64,000 nt of DNA, taken from the NCBI RefSeq assembly GCF_019097595.1, contig NC_080716.1:34351401-34415400 (forward strand). Reading direction: 5' to 3'. Shown in pieces: positions 56,901 to 64,000 of the stretch. Origin of the DNA: Hemibagrus wyckioides. Lineage: Eukaryota > Chordata > Actinopteri > Siluriformes > Bagridae. Positions within the stretch are counted from its first letter, which is position 1, and each line of letters begins with the position of its first letter. The notes below the pieces were generated by a model. The model had not been told where the DNA came from and did not search any database. It worked only from the letters and a program-made list of their open reading frames with translations. The position numbers and the translations under genes were made by a program.

Positions 56901-59113
56901 TGGTGTCCATCTGGCGGAGAACTTCACCTGGTCACTCAACACCAGCTCCATCACCAAGAAAGCCCAGCAGCGCCTCTACTTCCTGAGGAGGCTGAGGAAA
57001 GCCCATCTCCCTTCCCGAATCCTGACTGTGTTCTACAGAGGGACCATCGAGAGCGTCCTGAGCAGCTGCATCACTGCCTGGTTTGGGAACTGCACCGTCT
57101 CAGATCGCAAGACCCTTCAGCGGATAGTGAGGACAGCTGAGAAGATCATCGGAGGCTCTCTCCCCTCTATCACAGACATTTACACCGCACGCTGCATCCG
57201 CAAAGCCAACAGCATTGTGGCTGACCCCACACACCCCTCACACACACTCTTCACCCTCCTGCCATCTGGAAAGAGGTACCGGAGCATTCGGGCCCTCACA
57301 ACCAGACTGTGTAACAGTTTCTTTCCTCAAGCCATCAGGCTCCTCAACACCCGGGACTGAACTGTTCTACACTCTCACACACACTCTCACTCAGGACTGA
57401 ACTGTTCTACACTCTCACACACACTCTCACTCAGGACTGAACTGTTCTACACTCTCTCACACTCTCACACACACTCTCACTCAGGACTGAACTGTTCTAC
57501 ACTCTCTCACACTCTCACACACACTCTCACTCAGGACTGAACTGTTCTACACTCTCTCACACACACACACACACTCTCACTCAGGACTGAACTGTTCTAC
57601 ACTCTCACACACACTCTCACTCAGGACTGAACTGTTCTACACTCTCTCACACACACACACACTCTCACTCAGGACTGAACTGTATATTAACTCTCTGTCT
57701 CTCTCACACACAGATACACACACTCTCTCTTGACTGTGTGGACACAAACACACACACACATAATTTATATTGTTCATTACTTACTGCACTACCTCTACTT
57801 GTCATCCGCTGCTATAGTTATATTTATGTTTATTCTATTTGCACTACCTCAACCGCTGCTGTGTATTTTTGCACAATATTTTTGCACAATTCTTTTTTTT
57901 TTATTTTTTTACATCATTTCACTTTATCTATTTTATTTCACTTACATTCCAGTACATGTTCTTTTCTTTCTTTTCGGCGCTAAGTGTCCTGTGTTCTTTT
58001 GTGTTGTCTTTCTTGTATTTATTGTCTTTTTGCACTGTCTTGTCTATGCTCTGTTTGCACCTAGCTGCACACTGTGCACTTTACATGGCTAAGACAAACT
58101 TCTGTCCTAGCTCTGTGGTGTTTGTTGTTTTGTGTTGAACTTGTTGTTGTATGTTTATGTAGCACCAGGTCCTGGAGAAATGTTGTTTCATTTCACTATG
58201 TACTGCGCCAGCTATATGTGCTTGAAATGACAATAAAGCTTCTTGAATCTTGAATCTTCTTACACTGAAAGTGATTTCCCATTACAGCACATCCCTAAGT
58301 GTTCAACCACAGCAGCTTCCTTATTTAATTTTACAGCATGTACAGTATAAACAGTCATTCCCTTACCAGCTACTTAAAGTGAATAGGACAAAATCTGCTA
58401 TCTGTCCTGTTGTAGAGCATAAAGTCCTCTGTCTTGGAAATGTCAGAAAATGTCTTAAATTTAACACAGAGCTGACACTAACAGTCCTTGTTAAATGTTA
58501 AATAAACTAATTACACAAAAGTCCATATTGCATGCTTAAGAGTCCATATTACATGCTTTTGAATAATAACAACATATCCCACTAAAGAAATTGTAATCTA
58601 TTAGAATGAGCACATTTATGTAGACCTGTGATTTATAGCTGCACTTCTGTCAGAGCTGCTGTTATAGAAAATTAATCAACACCTTCTGAATTAAACACTG
58701 CTGTAGTCTAATGTATTTTAATTGTTTATCATTTTCTGTTTAATAATTTAGATCCATTGAAATATATCAGTAAATTAATTCATGATATCTGATTTCCACT
58801 AGAAAAGGCCAGTGTGACTGATGATACTGTCTACTCAGCGGTGAAGCACAACATGGAGGTAAGACTCATGATATTTACAGCATGAATTCTAGAAGACAAA
58901 CCAAAAATTGTAACATGAATGAAAGGTGTATAATTACTATAGCAGCCATTATTAATTATTGCTCATGAAAATGTCCAACACTTCAAGGGATGACTTGTAC
59001 ATTTTAATTGCCACAGTTAACAAGTTAACTAGTTTGTAACATCAGTGACAGCAATATCAGGAGAAATGGATTTATAAATGTATTTATTGTCTCTTTCTTT
59101 CTCTCTGCAGTGA
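38935..59113 (+). CDS. Receptor B: FcRL-like Ig-superfamily receptor with ITIM tail
   Basis: This is a spliced gene assembled by eye: 38935-38965, 45821-45856, 46289-46576, 48058-48360, 50343-50645, 52134-52469, 53806-54081, 54432-54680, 54792-54911, 55079-55153, 55366-55434, 58803-58858 and the stop at 59111-59113. Joined, they make 714 codons plus stop. Domains: signal peptide (1-21), D1 (23-118), D2 twice (119-219, 220-320), D3 (321-432), D4 (433-524), D5 (525-607), Gly/Ser stalk and membrane helix (608-647), and a Lys-rich tail. Tail tyrosines are Tyr659 (ATYTQV, ITIM-like), Tyr680 (VTYAEI, canonical ITIM) and Tyr706 (TVYSAV, ITIM-like). By family knowledge, such motifs recruit SH2 phosphatases when phosphorylated, so an inhibitory leukocyte receptor is the likely role. 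It is the tandem paralogue of receptor A. A LINE sits in the last tail intron without touching exons. A CD22- or FcRL5-like label is an alternative. Confidence 0.82.
38966..40160. other. Start of receptor B intron 1
   Basis: Matches receptor A intron 1 from the donor onward, apart from an extra segment of about 90 bases at about 39090-39180. Copies of the acttctcatta, gttagaggc module follow at 39560 and 39935. No gene seen. Confidence 0.5.
40160..40520. repeat. Dispersed repeat and a two-unit ~95-bp tandem repeat
   Basis: 40165-40300 (aatttgtatagtatttttaac, caaagcaactttac) is a worn copy of a dispersed teleost repeat. At 40318-40505 a unit containing ggacaaaagtgacaatttgg and ctctccctctaaa occurs twice. 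Confidence 0.55.
40523..41935 (-). mobile_element. Long-TIR Tc1-like element, internally deleted (copy L2)
   Basis: Same ends as copy L1 (CAGTATCTCACAAAAGTG); TA follows at 41936-41937, while the left flank now reads CA. The right inverted repeat is also shortened. It encodes the damaged transposase described next. Confidence 0.85.
40830..41621 (-). pseudogene. Tc1-like transposase with catalytic-core deletion
   Basis: The 263-codon frame keeps the DNA-binding half and LWSDETKI (first Asp). After EGTMNANM a deletion at about 40942-40970, marked by the short palindromic text atgtcatggcatgccat, removes the second Asp and the Glu and shifts the frame. Unlike copy L1, it has no frameshift between the DNA-binding and first catalytic parts. 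Confidence 0.85.
42008..43190 (-). mobile_element. Degenerate Tc1-like transposon of a third family
   Basis: Minus-strand pieces in order: 42655-43092 ([29 protein letters not shown]), 42207-42560 ([24 protein letters not shown]) and 42011-42316 ([14 protein letters not shown]). The WSDE first-Asp region is broken at about 42610-42650, and the frame shifts between the second Asp and the Glu. Immediately abuts copy L2. Likely ends contain ggactaataattttgtcc on the left and gctaataataatcc on the right. Confidence 0.75.
43195..43905 (-). mobile_element. LINE-related dispersed repeat
   Basis: The minus-strand frame 43278-43664 contains [21 protein letters not shown] and [12 protein letters not shown], the conserved C-terminal text of CR1/L2-like reverse-transcriptase proteins. 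The plus-strand text gagcaagcctgaggaaact and ggaggtcatgaatgaatgaa belongs to a dispersed repeat that I recall as common in fish genomes. Not functional. Confidence 0.6.
43905..44370. other. Intron sequence, nothing recognised
   Basis: A minus-strand frame of 78 codons at 43907-44143 has no family resemblance that I can name and no splice support. Confidence 0.3.
44375..44935 (-). mobile_element. Degenerate Tc1-like transposase relic, copy 6 (receptor B intron 1)
   Basis: taccacatcccaaaggttgtgatcagattcaggtctgg, ctaaactcattgtcttatttatggc, and tcatcagacaaggcatgct parallel the receptor A relic at 11699-12060. Because both lie shortly before signal-peptide exon 2, the element predates the duplication of the two receptor genes. 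Confidence 0.65.
44936..45820. other. Receptor B intron 1, 3' end
   Basis: Gene-free. 45100-45200 (gtggaaccac, aatgagaaaatggaccag) matches 12255-12330 of receptor A. A short (TAA)n run lies at 45500-45518. Confidence 0.5.
45821..45856 (+). CDS. Receptor B exon 2: rest of signal peptide
   Basis: Encodes [12 protein letters not shown] after acceptor cccattttag; donor gtgatt. The ORF around it runs into the intron and is not meaningful beyond these 36 bases. Confidence 0.82.
46289..46576 (+). CDS. Receptor B exon 3: Ig domain D1
   Basis: Ninety-six codons: [34 protein letters not shown], ending LTVSG before gtgagt. The central third differs strongly from receptor A D1, including two extra residues before the second Cys, while both ends are nearly identical. 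Confidence 0.85.
46577..48057. other. Receptor B intron between D1 and D2
   Basis: 46910-47150 and 47640-48050 align with receptor A 13100-13330 and 13560-13969, showing common descent. No other exon seen. Confidence 0.5.
48058..48360 (+). CDS. Receptor B exon 4: Ig domain D2, copy 1
   Basis: One hundred and one codons: [36 protein letters not shown], then a very Tyr-rich F-G loop from about 48279 to 48327, built from TAC repeats and closing with DTELSD. Donor gtatgt. Confidence 0.85.
48361..50342. other. Receptor B intron between the two D2 exons
   Basis: 48740-49100 holds a segment with tgtctgtgtatttaagcccc and tgctgcctccagccccata that recurs after the second D2 (51010-51190) and partly in receptor A (24080-24170, 25808-25850). 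It looks like an old insertion copied along with D2 units. 49690-50340 duplicates the D1-D2 intron end. Confidence 0.5.
50343..50645 (+). CDS. Receptor B exon 5: Ig domain D2, copy 2
   Basis: One hundred and one codons, nearly the same as the preceding D2, with FDWYKNN and a Tyr-rich F-G loop at about 50563-50612. Its upstream intron (about 49750-50340) duplicates the intron before the first copy, so exon and intron were copied together. Confidence 0.85.
50646..52133. other. Receptor B intron between D2 and D3
   Basis: Repeats segments of the preceding intron, then a block (51536-51730) resembling the D1-D2 intron, then the D1-end relic at 52016. This order implies that a further D1 or D2 unit once lay here and was lost. 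Confidence 0.5.
52016..52048 (+). pseudogene. Vestigial 3' end of a D1-type exon (receptor B)
   Basis: gttacactggctgtatcagg then tgagtgtgtgagg: an exon end and donor without an exon body, matching the relic at 27906 in receptor A. Confidence 0.55.
52134..52469 (+). CDS. Receptor B exon 6: Ig domain D3
   Basis: One hundred and twelve codons: [36 protein letters not shown], ending PLWITG before gtgagg. Almost identical to receptor A D3. Confidence 0.85.
52470..53805. other. Receptor B intron between D3 and D4
   Basis: About 1 kb longer than in receptor A. 53160-53570 (aaacaggcaaaggtcaatcagg, caaccaggaactgaaag) has the texture of a dispersed fish repeat, also seen at 63550-63920. The attgtcatgatttcccttgtg segment at 52584 matches receptor A at 28515. 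Confidence 0.45.
53806..54081 (+). CDS. Receptor B exon 7: Ig domain D4
   Basis: Ninety-two codons: [39 protein letters not shown] before gtgagt. Only a few bases differ from receptor A D4, although the intron before it is about 1 kb longer. Confidence 0.85.
54432..54680 (+). CDS. Receptor B exon 8: Ig domain D5 (membrane-proximal)
   Basis: Eighty-three codons: [43 protein letters not shown], with an NQT sequon. This C2-type domain with FYKDG is typical of Fc receptor and FcRL proteins. Receptor A has no counterpart between D4 and its membrane exon. Donor gtgaga. Confidence 0.82.
54792..54911 (+). CDS. Receptor B exon 9: stalk and membrane helix
   Basis: Forty codons: a Gly/Ser linker, then [20 protein letters not shown] continuing to LLCSCNRKK. 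The helix core is uncharged and followed by a basic stop-transfer segment. Acceptor ccatctcag, donor gtcaga. Confidence 0.82.
55079..55153 (+). CDS. Receptor B exon 10: tail with first tyrosine motif
   Basis: Twenty-five codons beginning [15 protein letters not shown], then a Lys-rich run. ATYTQV has Tyr at 659 with Val at +3, but Ala rather than Ile, Val, Leu or Ser at -2, so it is only ITIM-like. Acceptor gttcag, donor gtagag. Confidence 0.8.
55366..55434 (+). CDS. Receptor B exon 11: tail with canonical ITIM
   Basis: Twenty-three codons: [14 protein letters not shown] and a basic end. VTYAEI fits the ITIM rule (Val at -2, Tyr680, Ile at +3). Acceptor ctgcag, donor gtaaag. A LINE begins only about 140 bases downstream in the intron. 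Confidence 0.82.
55588..57360 (+). CDS. LINE ORF2 reverse transcriptase, 5'-truncated but open
   Basis: A 590-codon open frame. It carries reverse-transcriptase text from [12 protein letters not shown] (residues about 150-165) through [11 protein letters not shown] (catalytic Asp of motif A), [12 protein letters not shown] (motif B), [11 protein letters not shown] (the catalytic Asp pair) and IKFLGVHL (motif D/E). The C-terminal part includes [12 protein letters not shown] and [20 protein letters not shown]. The protein normally copies LINE RNA into DNA at a nick made by an N-terminal endonuclease, which is absent here. The ATG is just the first one in the frame. The openness over 1.77 kb suggests a recent insertion. 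Other copies in the window are fragments. Confidence 0.8.
57352..57690. repeat. Minisatellite in LINE 3' UTR, about eight units
   Basis: Units of GGACTGAACTGTTCTACACT plus a CA/CT tract, the unexpanded counterpart of 7119-8481. Confidence 0.9.
58260..58802. other. Receptor B intron remainder, no gene
   Basis: AT-rich; nothing recognisable before the ttccactag acceptor of the last coding exon. Confidence 0.4.
58803..58858 (+). CDS. Receptor B exon 12: last coding exon with third tyrosine motif
   Basis: Encodes [25 protein letters not shown] has Tyr706 and Val at +3, but Thr at -2. The exon ends in phase 0 at a gtaaga donor; the next exon begins directly with TGA at 59111. Without splicing, the frame would stop about ten codons later. 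Confidence 0.75.
59111..59113 (+). CDS. Receptor B stop codon at start of final exon
   Basis: Acceptor ctctgcag is followed immediately by TGA, so the final exon is otherwise all 3' UTR. A GATA tetranucleotide tract follows within 60 bases. The true poly(A) site is unclear; AATAAA words occur near 59334 and at about 63432. Confidence 0.6.
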   Translation, partial: 

Positions 59114-59168
59114 GCCATGTGTCTGTTCAGATAAAGCTACAGTTATCAAACAGATAGAAGGAAAACCT

Positions 59169-59240
<72 letters not shown>
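59169..59240. repeat. (GATA)n microsatellite in receptor B 3' UTR
   Basis: About seventeen uninterrupted ATAG units starting 56 bases after the stop codon. Confidence 0.95.
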
Positions 59241-59242
<2 letters not shown>

Positions 59243-59527
59243 ATAATAATACATTATAGTAATCTAAAAGGAAAATTCACAAATTACAGCAGCAGCAAAA
59301 GAATAGCATATGCAGTAAGAAATCATTATGAATAATAAAATAAATGCAATCTATAATATTATAAATATTAATATAAATAAAATAAATATAACTGTATACA
59401 CCAGTGCAAGTATTAATAACAGATATGCAGCAAAGTAGATATGATCATACACAATAAGTGTAATTATATAGTGATTAGCAGCAGTGCAGTAAACAGAATC
59501 CCACCAACAGAAGCCCAATGCACTTAT

Positions 59528-59908
59528 TTAAGGAACAGACACAATAACATCCTGGTACAGTGATGAACTATTCTCCTGTACCGGTCCTTGCTGCAGCTGT
59601 TTGACCAATAAGTCATGGAGGGGATGTGATGCATTGTCCAGGATGGACATTAGTTTATTTAGTGTCTTCTTTTCCACGATCACATCAAAACAGTTGAGGG
59701 AGCATCCCAGTACAGAGCCAGTCTTCTTTATCAGTGTGTTCAGCTTCCTTGCTTCTCCGGCTCTAATGCTGCCTCCCCAGCATAATGCTGCAAAGAAGAC
59801 AGCACTCACAACATCAGACTGGTAGAAGATCTCCAACATCTTACTGCAAACATTAAAGCATCTGATCTTCCTCAGAAAGTACAGTCTACTCATCCCCTTC
59901 CTGTACAC
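59528..59908 (-). mobile_element. LINE ORF2 C-terminal fragment
   Basis: The minus-strand frame reads MSRLYFLRKIRCFNVCSKML, VVSAVFFAALCWGGSI, LNTLIKKTGSVLGCSL and ASHPLHDLLV, the familiar C-terminal segment of CR1/L2-like fish elements, related to but distinct from the 55588 family. It is cut off upstream exactly where the 34-bp minisatellite begins. Confidence 0.75.
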
Positions 59909-62805
59909 AGCAGTAGAGTCTACTCATCCCCTTCCTGTACACAGCAGTAGAGTCTCCTCATCCCCTTCCTGTACACAGCAGTAGAGTCTACTCATCCCCT
60001 TCCTGTACACAGCAGTAGAGTCTACTCATCCCCTTCCTGTACACAGCAGTAGAGTCTACTCATCCCCTTCCTGTACACAGCAGTAGAGTGTACTCCTCCC
60101 CTTCCTGTACACAGCAGTAGAATATACTCATCCCCTTCCTATACATAGCAGTAGAGTCTACTCATCCCCTTCCTGTACACAGCAGTAGAGTCTACTCATC
60201 CCCTTCCTCTACACAGCAGTAGAGTCTACTCATCCCCTTCCTGTACACAGCAGTAGAGTCTACTCATCCCATTCCTATACATAGCAGTAGAGTCTACTCA
60301 TCCCCTTCCTATACACAGCAGTAGAGTCTACTCATCCCCTTCCTCTACACAGCAGTAGAGTCTACTCATCCCCTTCCTCTACACAGCAGTAGAGTCTCCT
60401 CATCCCCTTCCTGTACACAGCAGTAGAGTCTACTCATCCCCTTCCTGTACACAGCAGTAGAGTCTACTCATCCCCTTCCTGTACACAGCAGTAGAGTCTA
60501 CTCATCCCCTTCCTGTACACAGCAGTAGAGTCTCCTCATCCCCTTCCTGTACACAGCAGTAGAGTCTACTCATCCCCTTCCTGTACACAGCAGCAGAGTC
60601 TACTCATCCCCTTCCTGTACACAGCAGTAGAGTCTACTCATCCCCTTCCTGTACACAGCAGCAGAGTCTCCTCATCCCCTTCCTGTACACAGCAGTAGAG
60701 TCTACTCATCCCCTTCCTGTACACAGCAGTAGAGTCTACTCATCCCCTTCCTGTACACAGCAGCAGAGTCTCCTCCTCCCCTTCCTGTACACAGCAGTAG
60801 AGTCTACTCATCCCCTTCCTGTACACAGCAGTAGAGTCTACTCCTCCCCTTCCTGTACACAGCAGTAGAGTGTACTCCTCCCCTTCCTGTACACAGCAGT
60901 AGAATATACTCATCCCCTTCCTATACATAGCAGTAGAGTCTACTCATCCCCTTCCTGTACACAGCAGTAGAGTCTACTCATCCCCTTCCTCTACACAGCA
61001 GTAGAGTCTACTCATCCCCTTCCTGTACACAGCAGTAGAGTCTACTCATCCCCTTCCTATACATAGCAGTAGAGTCTACTCATCCCCTTCCTATACACAG
61101 CAGTAGAGTCTACTCATCCCCTTCCTCTACACAGCAGTAGAGTCTATTCATCCCCTTCCTCTACACAGCAGTAGAGTCTACTCATCCCCTTCCTCTACAC
61201 AGCAGTAGAGTCTCCTCATCCCCTTCCTGTACACAGCAGTAGAGTCTACTCATCCCCTTCCTGTACACAGCAGTAGAGTCTACTCATCCCCTTCCTGTAC
61301 ACAGCAGTAGAGTCTACTCATCCCCTTCCTGTACACAGCAGTAGAGTCTACTCATCCCCTTCCTGTACACAGCAGTAGAGTCTACTCATCCCCTTCCTGT
61401 ACACAGCAGCAGAGTCTACTCATCCCCTTCCTGTACACAGCAGTAGAGTCTACTCATCCCCTTCCTGTACACAGCAGCAGAGTCTCCTCATCCCCTTCCT
61501 GTACACAGCAGTAGAGTCTACTCATCCCCTTCCTGTACACAGCAGTAGAGTCTACTCATCCCCTTCCTGTACACAGCAGCAGAGTCTCCTCATCCCCTTC
61601 CTGTACACAGCAGTAGAGTCTACTCATCCCCTTCCTATACACAGCAGTAGAGTCTACTCATCCCCTTCCTGTACACAGCAGCAGAGTCTCCTCATTCCCT
61701 TCCTCTACACAGCAGTGGAGTCTACTCATCCCCTTCCTGTACACAGCAGTAGAGTCTACTCATCCCCTTCCTGTACACAGCAGTAGAGTCTACTCCTCCT
61801 CTTCCTGTACACAGCAGTAGAGTATACTCATCCCCTTCCTGTACACAGCAGTAGAGTCTACTCCTCCCCTTCCTGTACACAGCAGTAGAGTGTACTCCTC
61901 CCCTTCCTGTACACAGCAGTAGAATATACTCATCCCCTTCCTATACATAGCAGTAGAGTCTACTCATCCCCTTCCTGTACACAGCAGTAGAGTCTACTCA
62001 TCCCCTTCCTCTACACAGCAGTAGAGTCTACTCATCCCCTTCCTGTACACAGCAGTAGAGTCTACTCATCCCCTTCCTGTACACAGCAGTAGAGTCTACT
62101 CATCCCCTTCCTGTACACAGCAGTAGAGTCTCCTCATCCCCTTCCTGTACACAGCAGTAGAGTCTACTCATCCCCTTCCTGTACACAGCAGCAGAGTCTA
62201 CTCATCCCCTTCCTGTACACAGCAGTAGAGTCTACTCATCCCCTTCCTGTACACAGCAGTAGAGTCTACTCATCCCCTTCCTGTACACAGCAGCAGAGTC
62301 TCCTCATCCCCTTCCTCTACACAGCAGTAGAGTCTACTCATCCCCTTCCTGTACACAGCAGTAGAGTCTACTCCTCCTCTTCCTGTACACAGCAGTAGAG
62401 TATACTCATCCCCTTCCTGTACACAGCAGTAGAGTCTACTCCTCCCCTTCCTGTACACAGCAGTAGAGTGTACTCCTCCCCTTCCTGTACACAGCAGTAG
62501 AATATACTCATCCCCTTCCTATACATAGCAGTAGAGTCTACTCATCCCCTTCCTGTACACAGCAGTAGAGTCTACTCATCCCCTTCCTCTACACAGCAGT
62601 AGAGTCTACTCATCCCCTTCCTGTACACAGCAGTAGAGTCTACTCATCCCCTTCCTATACATAGCAGTAGAGTCTACTCATCCCCTTCCTATACACAGCA
62701 GTAGAGTCTACTCATCCCCTTCCTCTACACAGCAGTAGAGTCTACTCATCCCCTTCCTCTACACAGCAGTAGAGTCTACTCATCCCCTTCCTGTACACAG
62801 CAGTA
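59885..62805. repeat. 34-bp minisatellite, about 86 units
   Basis: Head-to-tail units TACACAGCAGTAGAGTCTAC followed by TCATCCCCTTCCTG, with recurrent variants (CTC for CTA, CTCTAC, ATACATAG, AGAATATAC). The unit is the same text as the adjoining LINE coding segment (minus-strand YRKGMSRLY). The short minus-strand ORFs within it are artefacts. Confidence 0.95.
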
Positions 62806-63549
62806 CAGCCTATATGCAATTTTTTACTCTTTTTATACTCCTTCTGTATATATACATGTGGCACATTTGCATATTTTAAAACATTTAAAAATATATAATT
62901 CATAGTAAATATAATTTTATCAATGCACTTTCACCTGGATACATGCTATACAAGTACAAGAAACGAGAGTCTAAAATACAGATTTTTCTGTTACTCATAA
63001 ACTAATTCCACTGAAAGTACATTAATTTATGTTTGTGGCTCATTTACATATTTTAATAAAAATGTTTATTTTTATTTTTCTCATATACTTACACTTCAGT
63101 GCTTTTGGTTGGTTTTTGGAAACGTGAGTGAAGTCTGTAAGGCCGTCACTGTTTTCTAACAGAAAGTAAGTTAATCTTGTTGATGTACAAAACTTCACTG
63201 ATGAACGAATTATGATGAAAGTAAAGTTAACTGAGATGAAGAATTATTTCCTTTTTTTTTGTCTTTTTAAATTTTCATGTTGCTTTTGCAAATTTTCTCT
63301 ATTTATATTTTATATATATGACCTGATGCTTTGTAACTCATCTCACTGTGTTCATAAATGTCCTGATATGACTTTGTTTGTAGCTTAAATAATGTTTGTA
63401 TTAAAGTTTCATCCATGCACAATACCTATTTTAATAAAGCATTGGAAGTGGAATAGAGATATTATGCATTCACAAAATCTCTGAAAGTAAATCGATGTAC
63501 ATGAGCTGGAAGAACATTATTCTTGTAACACATACACTGAGACAGGCAT
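62806..63549. other. Downstream sequence, no gene recognised
   Basis: AT-rich. An AATAAAG at about 63432 could be a distal poly(A) signal for receptor B, but the minisatellite in between makes this uncertain. Confidence 0.35.
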
Positions 63550-63925
63550 CGAAGACTCCATGTGTAGATTTTAATGGAGAACATTAACAAATAATCCAAT
63601 ATGGGAGGCAGAGGCAGAAACCAGAAACAGGCAGGGTTCAAATGAGCAGAAAACAGCAATTAACGTAGCAGACAGAAATCCAATACAGAAATCCAAAAAG
63701 CACAAAACCAGGAAACAGAAAAACTAGGTCATAACCATGGAAAGCAAACAAGAACAATGAAACAAAGCTTGATAACACAGGAGAACTTCACACTTAGCAT
63801 ATGCATGGCTTAAATGACTTAAAACCAGGAAGTGAACTGAGTGACCTGGAAGTGTCAGTATTTGGGTGAGGCTTCCCTCTGATGGTGAAGAGGGGGAGGT
63901 GTGACTGAGGGTGTTACAATTCTAT
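63550..63925. repeat. Probable dispersed repeat
   Basis: Text such as gaggcagaaaccagaaacaggcagg and aaaaccaggaagtgaactg, with a purine-rich bias, resembles 53160-53570 and interspersed repeats of fish genomes. Family not identified. Confidence 0.35.
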
Positions 63926-64000
63926 CAACATATGTTTGAAGACACGCCCACATTTCTTTTTAACTTGTGGTTGTTGTTGCAGTTCACAGGGAAATTCTTC

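Larger units (their letters stand above)
55573..58259 (+). mobile_element. L2/CR1-like LINE, 5'-truncated, in receptor B tail intron
   Basis: Begins inside ORF2, without the endonuclease domain, and runs to a 3' UTR (57760-58240) nearly identical to 8482-8930, ending in ttgaatcttgaatctt. It lies in the intron between the ITIM exon and the last coding exon, in the same orientation as the gene. Its text carries its own AATAAAG near 58232, a possible premature poly(A) signal for receptor B. Confidence 0.85.

Noticed and set aside
59885..62805. Repeat protein on the minus strand (MYRKGMSRLYCC...)
   Set aside because: The unit is 34 bases, not a multiple of three, so frames break every few units.

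Overview
The window is eukaryotic and almost certainly teleost. It has interrupted genes with GT-AG introns, many Tc1/mariner DNA transposons with DD34E transposases, L2/CR1-, RTE- and L1-type LINE relics, a hAT relic, long CA-rich microsatellites and minisatellites. The Ig-domain receptors resemble the Fc-receptor-like (FcRL-like) proteins of otophysan fish; a catfish-like species is my best guess, by recollection of families only. There are no bacterial, operon or CRISPR features.

Two tandem plus-strand genes form the core. Receptor A (first exon 39-69, stop 29475-29477; the promoter lies left of the window) assembles from twelve exons into a 914-codon frame: signal peptide, one D1 Ig domain, six tandem D2-type Ig domains, D3, D4, a transmembrane exon and almost no tail. 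Receptor B (38935-59113) assembles from twelve coding exons, with the stop codon at the start of a thirteenth, into a 714-codon frame: signal peptide, D1, two D2, D3, D4, D5, a different transmembrane exon, and a tail with one canonical ITIM (VTYAEI) and two ITIM-like tyrosine motifs. All Ig exons are symmetrical phase 1-1, so units can be gained or lost without breaking the frame. A looks like a short-tailed decoy or ligand-binding form and B like its inhibitory partner.

Layout: 1-12.3 kb is intron 1 of A, built from repeatedly duplicated relics of an old Tc1-like element, a hAT derivative with an 8-bp target duplication, an RTE fragment and an L2 LINE with a swollen 3' minisatellite. 12.4-14.3 kb holds the signal, D1 and first D2 exons. 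14.3-24.3 kb is one intron with a CACGTG-containing minisatellite of about 2.2 kb and a dead L1 into which an apparently intact Tc1-like element has jumped. 24.3-27.4 kb holds five further D2 exons. 28-30.3 kb holds D3, D4, the membrane exon and a poly(A) signal. 30.3-38.5 kb lies between the genes: nested Tc1-like elements, LINE pieces, and a CpG-bearing stretch with an NRF1-type palindrome and splice signals suggesting the 5' end of an unrelated minus-strand gene. 38.6-59.1 kb is receptor B with its own transposons, including a 590-codon LINE reverse-transcriptase frame in a tail intron. 59.9-62.8 kb is a 34-bp minisatellite (about 86 units) that grew from the end of a LINE fragment.

All exon boundaries come from reading splice sites, phase and similarity between the copies; no transcript evidence was available. 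Transposon ends are by eye. Family assignments come from recognised motifs, not from database searches.
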